A stretch of DNA of 64,000 bases from NCBI RefSeq assembly GCF_030009775.1, contig NZ_JASCTH010000035.1:44258-108257 (forward strand), given 5' to 3'. This stretch comes from Actinoplanes sandaracinus (GTDB taxonomy: Bacteria > Actinomycetota > Actinomycetes > Mycobacteriales > Micromonosporaceae). This document shows, in pieces, positions 17,420-25,086 of this stretch. A program made the translations under genes and the position numbers. Position 1 is the first letter of the stretch. Every line of letters begins with the position of its first letter. Below the pieces are notes generated by a model. The model worked only from the letters and a program-made list of their open reading frames with translations, ran no database searches and had not been told where the DNA came from.

Positions 17420-17830
17420 TGTCTTCCTCCTGTGGATCTTCGGCGCTCGCCTTCCGACATCATTGTCACGGCCGCGCGCAACCGGTTCCCCGATCCGCGA
17501 ATCGGTTGAGGGAAAGATCTGAAACAGTCTCGGTAAATGATCGAGCGGGCACGCCGGGTCGCTTCGGCGGCGGTGTGCCGTACGGCTGCCGGGCTCTTTC
17601 GTGGTCGCCGTTTCGGCTGTGCCGGGGTGGCCGACCGGATCTTCGAAGCTGTTGACCAGACGAGGTGCCCGTCGTCATCAGTGTCGGATGTGGGCGGTGT
17701 CCTGTCGCCTCGGCAACTGGCACCAGGAAACGGATTGCCGCTAGCCAAAGGGGGTGTAACCGTTGCGCCAGCCCCTCGGTGACCACCATCCGGTGTGGAG
17801 CCGCAGTCGGGGTAACGGAGGTGTACGACC
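17420..17830. other. Intergenic region, 411 bp, divergent promoters
   Basis: This gap lies between a membrane protein gene and the TIR-led operon. Near 17478-17510 a caaccg...cggttg inverted repeat surrounds a GATCCGCGAATC core and could be a regulator site. GGAGG at 17817-17821 is the ribosome binding site of the TIR gene. No open frame here is credible as a gene, and no RNA gene is recognised. Confidence 0.5.
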
Positions 17831-18451
17831 TTGTCCGGGATCTTCGTCAACTACCGAACCGGCGACGACGACTTCGCCGCCGCACTCGTCGACGATCATC
17901 TGCGTGGCGTCTTCGGCGAGGAGAACGTCTTCCGCGACAGCCGGTCGCTGACGGCCGGCACCGACTTTCCGCCCGAGCTGTGGCGGCGGCTCATGGGCAG
18001 CAAGGTCCTGCTCGTCCTGATCGGGCCGCGCTGGCTGACGCTGACTCACACCTCCGGCGGGCGGCGGGTCGACCGGCCGGACGACTTCGTGCGGCGCGAG
18101 ATCGAGGCGGCGTTCGCCGCGCGGATCCGGGTCATCCCGGTGCTGCTCAACGGAGCGCCGCTGCCTGCCGCCGAGGATCTGCCGGCCTCGCTGCGCGGCC
18201 TCACCACGCGGCAGGCCGTCTCGTTGCGGCAGCGGGAGTCGGGCAAGGACCTCGGTCACCTCGTCGAGGTCCTGTCGGCGCTGGTGAAGCCACGCGAGAA
18301 GCCCGCGGAGAAGGCATCCGGGGAGCCGGCCGGCGACGACCGGCACTCGGTGTCGTTCCAGCAGGGTGGTGTCTACCTCGGTCCCCACGCCACGGTCCAC
18401 GGCGGCAACTTCGCGGGGCGGGACCAGATCGTACGGGGGGATTCCTCTTGA
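17831..18451 (+). CDS. TIR-domain protein, first gene of a six-gene operon
   Basis: A 206-residue protein. Residues 2 to about 150 form a bacterial TIR (TIR_2) domain: strand IFVNYR, then NVFRDSRSLTAGTDF, LLVLIGPRWL, DFVRREIEAAF and VIPVLLNGAPLP. Glu90 in the VRREI helix aligns with the catalytic Glu of NAD-cleaving TIR domains, so NADase activity is plausible. Residues 151-175 are a charged linker. Residues 178-201 form a tail with GGVYLG...ATV...GRDQIV that recurs in the next protein. The start is TTG 17831 with GGAGG nine bases upstream, and the stop overlaps the next TTG start by four bases. TIR proteins in such operons typically act as effectors of immune or stress signalling. Confidence 0.85.
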   Translation: MSGIFVNYRTGDDDFAAALVDDHLRGVFGEENVFRDSRSLTAGTDFPPELWRRLMGSKVLLVLIGPRWLTLTHTSGGRRVDRPDDFVRREIEAAFAARIRVIPVLLNGAPLPAAEDLPASLRGLTTRQAVSLRQRESGKDLGHLVEVLSALVKPREKPAEKASGEPAGDDRHSVSFQQGGVYLGPHATVHGGNFAGRDQIVRGDSS

Positions 18452-20619
18452 CTCCCGATCCGGCGGACCCGAAGACCGTCCCACCACCGCAGCCGGCGGA
18501 CACGACCAGCGCCACCCCGCGCCGGGTCAAGGAGGCCGGCGATGAGATGGCGGCGAACGCCACGCAACCCCGCAAGGCCGCGGACACCAACAACCTGCGC
18601 CGTGAGGCCGAAGCGGTGTTCGCCTCCGGTGGGGCGTACTTCGGCAGCTCGGCGACCGTCGACAGCGTGGTGGGGCGCGACCAGATCGTCACCAACATCC
18701 ACGTCGGCGGCACCGGCACGGCCACCCGGACCACGGTGGTCTACCGCCTCGACGCCGAACAGGTCCGGCTGGTCCGCGACGCGTTCGTGCTGGATCAACA
18801 GTACGCGGAACTCCTCGGCCGCACCCGGGGCCGCAACGTGATCCTGCTCCAGGCGGCGCGCGGTTCCGGCCGCTGCGCCACCGGCCTGCGCGTGCTGCTC
18901 GACCATCATCGGACGGAGGTGTTCGGCCTGCCACCGGACGCCACACCGGCCGGCCTCGGCAGCGCCGTCGAGCAGGACCGCGGCTATCTGATCGACAACC
19001 TCGCCGACCACCGGATCCGTGAGCTGACCGCCCTGGCCCTGCACGATCTCGACGCCCGGCTCGGGTCGCTGCGGGCCACCCTGTTCATCACGGTTCCGTC
19101 CGGTGTGGCGTTCACCGACCCGGGCGTCCAGCGGTTCGTGGTGACCCTCGGGAAACCGGCCACGCACCGCGCCATCGTGGAGAGTCACCTGCGGCACCGG
19201 CTCGGCACGGCCCGCGCCGACCGCCTGCTGCGCGAGCACGACCTGGGCAGCGTCCTCGACGACGTGGTGACCACCGACTCGGCCCGGGAACGGGCCGCCG
19301 AGTTCGCTCTGCACGTCGAGGACCTGGTGGTCCGCGGCCGTCTCGACCTGGACCTGCTCCGCGCCCGGATGAAGACGTCGGTCGCCGCCGAGGTGGAGAC
19401 CTGGTTCGACGGCCTGGCCACGCCCTCGCTGAAGTACCTGGCGATCGCGGCCGCGCTGCTCGACGGGCTGCCCTACCAGACCGTCATCGAACCGGCCGGG
19501 TCGCTGGAGCGCCGGCTCTCCCCGGCGCCGTCGTCGGTGGCGCCGGCCGCGGTGCCCGCGGATCCGTTCGCGACCGGCCGGGCCCACCGCGTACGCGAGA
19601 TCCGTGCCCAGATCGTCCGGGCGACCGTGCCGTCCCGGCTCGGCCCGGTCCCGGCCGAGGTGGTCCGCTACCTCGACCCCGCCTATCCCCGGGCGGTTCT
19701 CGATCTGGTCTGGCGCGAGTACGACGCGGTCCGCGGCGAACTGCTGGGCTGGCTCGGCGATCTGGCGAACCATCCGGTGGACGCGGTGCGGGTGCGTGCC
19801 GCCGCGGCCATCGGGCTGATCTCGACGACCGCGTTCGACTACATCAGCAAGACGGTGCTGCGGCCGTGGGCCGGAGACGACAAGGAGAACAAGCGGGAGA
19901 TGGCCGCGTTCGCGCTGCGCGCCGCCGGCCGCTCACCACAGCTACGGCAGCAGGCGCTCGCGCTGGTCGACGAATGGGTCACCGGGCGGTCCTGGCAGCG
20001 GCACGCGACCGCGGCCCGGGTCTACGGTTCGGCGCTCGGCGCGACCCTGCCGAAGCGCGCGTTCCATGAGCTGGACCGGCTCTCGGTCACCGAGGACGCC
20101 GACGTGGCCTTCGCCATCGGGTACAGCCTGGCCGAGCTGATCGACGCCGACCACCGCCATGCCCTGCCGGCGACCTCGATGGCGGTCCGCTGGATGGGCA
20201 GCGGCCACCAGGGGCAGAGCGCCACCGGGCAGATCGCCTTCCTCACGCTCGCGGCCGACCTGGTCGGGATCTCCGACGGCGGCCAGGGAGCGTGGCCACT
20301 GCTGTTACGGCTGGCGTCGCGCGACTTCGCCCTCAAGCACAGCCTCTCCGAGGCGTGGCACGTCACCCTCAACGGCGCCATGTTCCACCAGTACGCGCAG
20401 AGCATCGCCGGGGCCTGGGCGGAACTCGTCGAACCCGGCGACGAGGCCCGGCAGGCCTGGGCACTGGTGCTCGCCACGGCCGCGGCCGGGCACGAGCGCA
20501 CCTACAAGATCGTTCGCTGGATGGCCGGCAACTGGATGACCGGCACGGGTCCGGTACGCGCGCCGCGTACCGGGCAGGCCGTTCTGGCGGCTCTGGGACC
20601 AACTCGGGAGTTCCGATGA
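18448..20619 (+). CDS. Degenerate P-loop NTPase-like protein with HEAT-like helical region
   Basis: A 723-residue protein that I cannot place in a named family. Residues 1-60 are Pro/Ala-rich. Residues 61-81 repeat the GGAYFG...ATV...GRDQIV segment of the TIR protein. Residues 129-150 (RNVILLQAARGSGRCATGL) occupy the place of a P-loop but have Ala136, Arg142 and Cys143 where Gly, Lys and Thr/Ser are expected. RGYLIDNL follows near 176 as a Walker B-like strand. Residues about 410-700 are helical, with HEAT/ARM-like repeats (HPVDAVRVRAAAAIGLIS; KREMAAFALRAAGRSP). It looks like an inactivated STAND-type NTPase used as a sensor or scaffold. TTG 18448 overlaps the TIR stop and has GGGGGG seven bases upstream. 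Confidence 0.7.
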   Translation: MTPDPADPKTVPPPQPADTTSATPRRVKEAGDEMAANATQPRKAADTNNLRREAEAVFASGGAYFGSSATVDSVVGRDQIVTNIHVGGTGTATRTTVVYRLDAEQVRLVRDAFVLDQQYAELLGRTRGRNVILLQAARGSGRCATGLRVLLDHHRTEVFGLPPDATPAGLGSAVEQDRGYLIDNLADHRIRELTALALHDLDARLGSLRATLFITVPSGVAFTDPGVQRFVVTLGKPATHRAIVESHLRHRLGTARADRLLREHDLGSVLDDVVTTDSARERAAEFALHVEDLVVRGRLDLDLLRARMKTSVAAEVETWFDGLATPSLKYLAIAAALLDGLPYQTVIEPAGSLERRLSPAPSSVAPAAVPADPFATGRAHRVREIRAQIVRATVPSRLGPVPAEVVRYLDPAYPRAVLDLVWREYDAVRGELLGWLGDLANHPVDAVRVRAAAAIGLISTTAFDYISKTVLRPWAGDDKENKREMAAFALRAAGRSPQLRQQALALVDEWVTGRSWQRHATAARVYGSALGATLPKRAFHELDRLSVTEDADVAFAIGYSLAELIDADHRHALPATSMAVRWMGSGHQGQSATGQIAFLTLAADLVGISDGGQGAWPLLLRLASRDFALKHSLSEAWHVTLNGAMFHQYAQSIAGAWAELVEPGDEARQAWALVLATAAAGHERTYKIVRWMAGNWMTGTGPVRAPRTGQAVLAALGPTREFR

Positions 20620-21758
20620 ATCTGATCGTCAGTGAGCAGCCGGTCGGCCGGGTGCAGTTCGCCAAGCCGGCGCTGGGGCCCGGCTTCGCGGTCGTCTACG
20701 CCAAGTCGGACGGGACCGTGGTGAACCTCGGCCGCCGGCTGGACTTCGGCGAGGCCCTCAGCGGCATGTTCCGGACCGCGTTCGAGGTCGACGTGCGGCG
20801 GCAGAAGACCGACCTGACCACCCGTGACAGCGATCTGCCGACCCGTGACGACCGGTTCTCGTTCGTCGCCACGGTGACCGTCGGCTGGCAGGTCACCGCC
20901 CCGGAGACCGTGGTGCGGGAGAACGTCCGCGACGGTGGAGCGGCGATCGGGCGCCGGGTGCTGAGCCTGATGCGCGGGATCAGCCGGCGGTACGAGATCA
21001 CCGAATGCGAGCAGGTGGAACGAGAGATCAACGATCTGCACCGGTCCGGGCCCATCGCGGTCCCGGAACTCGGGCTGTCGATCGACCACGTCTCGGCGTT
21101 CGTGACCCTCGACGACGCGGCCCGTGACTACCTCCAGCGGCAGGTGGGCATCGAGAGGCGCAAGGATCTGGACGGCCGTGAGCAGGATCTGGAGAACCAG
21201 CGCCTGAACGGGGTGATGGCCGCGGTCCAGGGTGAGATGGGCCTGATCGCCCTGCACCTGCGGCACCACCCCCAGGACGGGCTTCAGGTGCTCCAGCTGA
21301 TGCACGCCCGTCAGCAGGAGCTGGCGCAGCGGCAGCAGGAGCGGTTCGCCAGCTCCGAGGCGATCTTCACGAAGATGCTGGACGAGGGCCTGGTGCAGGC
21401 GGCCGACGTCGAGGAGATCCGCAAACAGGTGCTGGCGAACACGCTCAGCGTGATCAGTGGCACCACGGGCACGCAGCCGCCGATGCTGACCGCCCAGGCC
21501 ACGGTGCAGACCGCCGCGCCCGCCTCGTTGCCGCCCCCGGGCCCGGCGGCACAGGGTTCGGCGGCACAGGGCCCGGCGGGTCCGGCGGCTCCGGTGAGCC
21601 CCGCGGCGCCCGCGACCCGGCCCGCACCCCGCCGGCGGCCTCCCGGCAACACTCAGACGGCCGATCCAGGCCAGACCGCGACGCCGCCGGTGGATCCGAA
21701 CGGGGTCGGTGGCTGGCGACCACGCCGGTCACCGCAGAGCGGGACGAGCACCAGCTGA
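20616..21758 (+). CDS. SPFH/band-7-like protein
   Basis: A 380-residue soluble protein. Residues 20-180 resemble an SPFH (stomatin/prohibitin/flotillin) domain: FSFVATVTVGWQVTAPETVV, then YEITECEQVEREINDL, LGLSIDHVSAFVTLDDAARDYLQRQ. A long charged helix follows (IERRKDLDGREQDLENQRLNGVMAAVQGEMG...), likely a coiled coil for oligomerisation. Residues 290-380 are Pro/Ala/Gln-rich and disordered. No transmembrane segment is present, so any membrane contact would be through partners. ATG 20616 overlaps the upstream stop (ATGA). SPFH proteins assemble scaffolds at membranes; here it may organise the downstream phosphatase and kinase, both of which have membrane anchors. Confidence 0.65.
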   Translation: MNLIVSEQPVGRVQFAKPALGPGFAVVYAKSDGTVVNLGRRLDFGEALSGMFRTAFEVDVRRQKTDLTTRDSDLPTRDDRFSFVATVTVGWQVTAPETVVRENVRDGGAAIGRRVLSLMRGISRRYEITECEQVEREINDLHRSGPIAVPELGLSIDHVSAFVTLDDAARDYLQRQVGIERRKDLDGREQDLENQRLNGVMAAVQGEMGLIALHLRHHPQDGLQVLQLMHARQQELAQRQQERFASSEAIFTKMLDEGLVQAADVEEIRKQVLANTLSVISGTTGTQPPMLTAQATVQTAAPASLPPPGPAAQGSAAQGPAGPAAPVSPAAPATRPAPRRRPPGNTQTADPGQTATPPVDPNGVGGWRPRRSPQSGTSTS

Positions 21759-23101
21759 TGTCGAGTCTCATCCGGCTGGCGCTGGGGCTGACCATGGTGG
21801 TCGCCGCGCTGCTCCTGCTCGGCCTCGTCATCTACGTCGCGGCCCGCAGGAGCGGAGCGGCCGAGGGCCGAGGGCAGCGGTTCGTGCCCCTGTTCAAGCA
21901 GCGCAAACCCCGTCACCTGGGGAAGTCGAGGGTGCCGGCTCCGGTTCCCGGCCCCACCCGCGGGGTGTACGGCTCCCAGTCACGCGGTTCCGCGGACTAC
22001 CGACGTTCGGAGGCGCCGCCCATGCAGCCCGGCTACTCACCGCCGCACACTCGTCTCCTGGACGACCCGCCACCCGGCCCGGAGGGCCCACCCCCCGGGC
22101 ACCAGCGCCGAACGTCCCCGCCTGCGCCCGTCCCTCCGGAAGCGGCGCCGTCGTCCCCGGCGCCGGCGACCACGGCGCCGCCGGCCGCGGTGTCCCCGGT
22201 GGAGTTCGCCGCCGACGCCCATGAGGTCCGGGCGCCCCGGTTCGTCGCCGGTTCGAAGGCGTCGAGGATGCCCTGGCTGCTGCCGACGGAGAGCGCCTCG
22301 CCGCCCGGTGTCGCGGCCGACCAGGGGGTCCTGGGCGATCTGGAGGTCCGGGCCGCGTCGGTGGTGGGGTCCGGGCACCGTTGTGGGGATCCGGTCAAAC
22401 CACGGCAGGACGCATATCGGGTGGCCCGCGATCGCGCCGGCGACCACCTGGTGCTGGCGGTGGCCGACGGGATGTCCGACAGTCTGCGCTCCGAACTCGG
22501 CGCGTCGGTCGCGGTGGGCACCGCGGTGGCGCTGCTGCGCAGGTACCTCGACGACAACCGGCCGCTGTCCGGGCTGCGGGCCGACGACCTGTTCCGGGAC
22601 GTGGCGGGCGCCCTGGTGCAGGCGGCCAAGGACCGGGGGCTCGATCCGCACGACGTCCGTACGACATTGGCCGTCGCCGTGCTGCCCACCCGGTGCCGCC
22701 CGGACCGCCCGGTGGAGGGATGGGTCGCGCAGATCGCGGACACCCATCTGTGGCGGCGCGAACCCGGGAGCTGGAAGTGCCTCACCGGTGCGGAGAAGGA
22801 CTCGTTCGACGGCAGTGTCCTGAACTCGTTCCTGCCGCACGTGCCGCAGGCGGCGCGAGGCACGCTGTTCACCCTCGCCTGGGGCGACACGGTCGCGGTT
22901 CTCTCCGACGGGGTCTCCGACGCGTTCTCCTACGTGCCCGGCGCCACGTCGTGGTTCGCCGACCGCTGGCGCGACCCGCCACCGCTCGCGTCGTTCCTGC
23001 TCGACGTCGACTACGAGGCCAAGCAGATGCACGACGACCGGACCGCCGTCGTGGTGTGGGCCGGGGGCTCCGAGACGTCCCGGGGAGCACCGCGGCGATG
23101 A
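21758..23101 (+). CDS. Membrane-anchored PP2C-type Ser/Thr phosphatase
   Basis: A 447-residue protein. Residues 4-29 form a transmembrane helix (LIRLALGLTMVVAALLLLGLVIYVAA). Residues 60-165 are a Pro-rich linker. Residues 190-435 form a PP2C domain with the metal-binding pattern KPRQDAYRV, LVLAVADGMSD, TTLAVAV, AVLSDGVSDAF and DDRTAVVVW. The Asp residues expected for the two-metal centre are present, so it should be active. In the E. coli yeg locus PphC, of related type, acts beside the kinase YegI and vWA protein YegL. ATG 21758 shares a base with the upstream stop. The predicted partner substrate is the kinase encoded next. Confidence 0.83.
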   Translation: MSSLIRLALGLTMVVAALLLLGLVIYVAARRSGAAEGRGQRFVPLFKQRKPRHLGKSRVPAPVPGPTRGVYGSQSRGSADYRRSEAPPMQPGYSPPHTRLLDDPPPGPEGPPPGHQRRTSPPAPVPPEAAPSSPAPATTAPPAAVSPVEFAADAHEVRAPRFVAGSKASRMPWLLPTESASPPGVAADQGVLGDLEVRAASVVGSGHRCGDPVKPRQDAYRVARDRAGDHLVLAVADGMSDSLRSELGASVAVGTAVALLRRYLDDNRPLSGLRADDLFRDVAGALVQAAKDRGLDPHDVRTTLAVAVLPTRCRPDRPVEGWVAQIADTHLWRREPGSWKCLTGAEKDSFDGSVLNSFLPHVPQAARGTLFTLAWGDTVAVLSDGVSDAFSYVPGATSWFADRWRDPPPLASFLLDVDYEAKQMHDDRTAVVVWAGGSETSRGAPRR

Positions 23102-24396
23102 CTGCGCAATCCATCGCGCCGGTGCTGGAGGTGGCCCGGCTGGGCGTCCTTCCCGTGACGCCCGACTTTCCGGCCGGCGGCGAGAGCGACGGCGTCTGGC
23201 GGGTGCCGGCGTTTCCCGGCCAGCTCTTCAAGAAGTTGAACATGGAGGCGGCCCGCAAACTCGACACCGGCACGCTGGACCGGCTGATCAAGCAGCCCAC
23301 GACGCTCACCGGACCGGGCGACGCGCAGCTGATCGCCGAGTCGACGGCCTGGCCGGCCAGCCGGATCGTCGACGGCGGACGCACGGTCGGAGTGCTGATG
23401 CCGGAGGCGCCGCCCGACTTCAAGGTGAGCTGGCGGGCGAAGTGGGGTTCGAACCCCGACAAGTACGGCCCGCTGCCGGTGGACTACCTGGCCAAGCCCA
23501 ACGACTGGCTGGCCAGCCGCCGCATCGCGAGCCAGTCACCGGCGGACCGGTCGGCCGTCTGCCTGAACCTGGTACGGGTGGCGCACCTCTTCGAACGTTG
23601 CGGCATCGTGTACGCCGACTGGTCGTACGCGAACGCCTTCTGGCATCCCGACCGCAAGACCGTGTTCGTCTTCGACATCGACGGCTGCACCTACGGGTCC
23701 CGGCCGCACGTCTTCACGCCCCAGTTCGAGGATCCGCTCACCCCCGACGGGCATCCGGTCGACAGGTTCACCGACCGGTACCGCCTGCCGCTGCTCGTCG
23801 CGCGCATGCTCACCGGGCTGCGCGAGGAGAAGGACGTGTTCGCGCAGCTCCGGACGATGCCCGGCGCGGTGCCGGGCATCCTGCTGGCGATGGTGACGGC
23901 CACCGAACGGACCGCGCGGCCCGGCATGGCCGAGCTGCTGAGCGGTTTCGGTGTCCCAGTCGCCGACGAGACCGGCGTGCTCGGCTGGCGGGCACCACGG
24001 AAGGGGAACCGGAACGCGCCGCCCAGCACGGTCGGCGGGACGCGCCCCCGACCCACGTCCACCCGGCCGGCGACTCGTGCCGCGAGCACGCGACCGGGCA
24101 CCACACCGGGCGCCAAGCCGGCCACCAGACCGGTCTCCTGGCCGGGGTCCCCTCCGGGCGTACGGCCGGGCGCCACGACGGGCCGGGCGTCCGTGCCGCC
24201 CGCGGCGGCCAAGCCGGTGGCCCGCCCGGCCACGGCGCCGGTCAACCTCCCGCCGCCGGCGAATCCGGTGCGTCCCTCCCCACCGGCCGCTCCGGTGCAC
24301 CGGGGCGGGGGTGACGGCGACTGGATCGCCGGCGCCGTCGGCGTCACCGTCGCGATCGTGGTCCTGCTCTTCCTCCTCAACCTGATCTTCGGCTGA
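23098..24396 (+). CDS. Atypical Ser/Thr protein kinase with C-terminal anchor, YegI-like
   Basis: A 432-residue protein. Residues 10-300 form a divergent kinase fold: candidate nucleotide Lys in GQLFKKLN (45/46), catalytic loop YADWSYANAF with Asp174 and Asn179 in the D-x4-N spacing of kinases, and metal-binding FDIDG with Asp193/Asp195. Canonical HRD and DFG are absent, as in YegI-type and vWA-associated kinases. Residues 300-400 are a Pro/Ala/Arg/Thr-rich linker. The last 25 residues are one transmembrane helix (AGAVGVTVAIVVLLFLLNLIFG), giving a tail-anchored protein with its kinase in the cytoplasm. The start overlaps the phosphatase stop (ATGA). The kinase-phosphatase pairing fits reversible control of one signal. 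Confidence 0.78.
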   Translation: MTAQSIAPVLEVARLGVLPVTPDFPAGGESDGVWRVPAFPGQLFKKLNMEAARKLDTGTLDRLIKQPTTLTGPGDAQLIAESTAWPASRIVDGGRTVGVLMPEAPPDFKVSWRAKWGSNPDKYGPLPVDYLAKPNDWLASRRIASQSPADRSAVCLNLVRVAHLFERCGIVYADWSYANAFWHPDRKTVFVFDIDGCTYGSRPHVFTPQFEDPLTPDGHPVDRFTDRYRLPLLVARMLTGLREEKDVFAQLRTMPGAVPGILLAMVTATERTARPGMAELLSGFGVPVADETGVLGWRAPRKGNRNAPPSTVGGTRPRPTSTRPATRAASTRPGTTPGAKPATRPVSWPGSPPGVRPGATTGRASVPPAAAKPVARPATAPVNLPPPANPVRPSPPAAPVHRGGGDGDWIAGAVGVTVAIVVLLFLLNLIFG

Positions 24397-24420
24397 ACCG
24401 TTTCCGGAAAGGACACGCCC

Positions 24421-25086
24421 GTGACCGAGCCCGTGGTGAAATCGAGATGCCTGCCCGCCTACATGGTGATCGACACCTCGTACTCGATGAAGTCGCAGGA
24501 GCAACTGCTCAACGACACCGTCGACCACGTCTTCGAGCAACTCAGCAGCAGGCCCATGGTCTCCGAGTTCGCACACATATCGATCATCACGTTCAACAGC
24601 GACGCGCACGTCGTGCTGGAGATGACCGACATCGATCAGGTGCAGCACCTGCCGACGATCAGCTGTCAGGGCGGCACCAGTTACGGCAAGGCGTTCCAGC
24701 TGGTCCGGCAGCGGATCGACGTCGACGTCACCCAGTTGCACGCGGCCGGGCGAGCGGTGCTGCGCCCGGCGGTCTTCATCCTCACCGACGGCGCTCCGAC
24801 GGACAGCAACTGGGCCGCCGACTTCGCCACGCTCACCGATCAAGGCTTCCGGCGACGGCCACACATCATCGCGTACGGGTTCGGCGCCGCGAATCCCGCG
24901 GTGCTGGGCAAGATCGCCACCAAGGCGGCCTTCGTCGCCAAGGACACCGAGAACGAGAAGGAGGCGATCGTCAGCATGCTGACCAGCCTGCTGAACACGC
25001 TGGTGACCTCGGCCAGCGCGCAGGAGTTCCGGATCCCCGAGCAGGCCGACGGCTACGAGCGGGTGCCGATCGAGTTCGTCGACTGA
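24421..25086 (+). CDS. von Willebrand factor A domain protein, TerY/YegL type
   Basis: A 221-residue soluble protein that is almost entirely one vWA domain. The MIDAS metal site is complete: Asp18-Thr-Ser20-Tyr-Ser22 in MVIDTSYSM, Thr in QGGTSYG and Asp in FILTDGAPTD. Such TerY/YegL proteins form a triad with a PP2C phosphatase and a kinase, and probably bind a phosphorylated or metal-dependent partner. GTG 24421 has AAAGGA eight bases upstream and follows the kinase stop by 24 bases. The gene ends the TIR-led operon. Its 3' end overlaps the convergent XRE/TPR gene by 34 bases. Confidence 0.88.
   Translation: MTEPVVKSRCLPAYMVIDTSYSMKSQEQLLNDTVDHVFEQLSSRPMVSEFAHISIITFNSDAHVVLEMTDIDQVQHLPTISCQGGTSYGKAFQLVRQRIDVDVTQLHAAGRAVLRPAVFILTDGAPTDSNWAADFATLTDQGFRRRPHIIAYGFGAANPAVLGKIATKAAFVAKDTENEKEAIVSMLTSLLNTLVTSASAQEFRIPEQADGYERVPIEFVD

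Noticed and set aside
22381..24396. Extension of the kinase frame far upstream
   Set aside because: The upstream part overlaps the PP2C gene in another phase. The ATG at 23098 overlaps the phosphatase stop in the usual ATGA manner.
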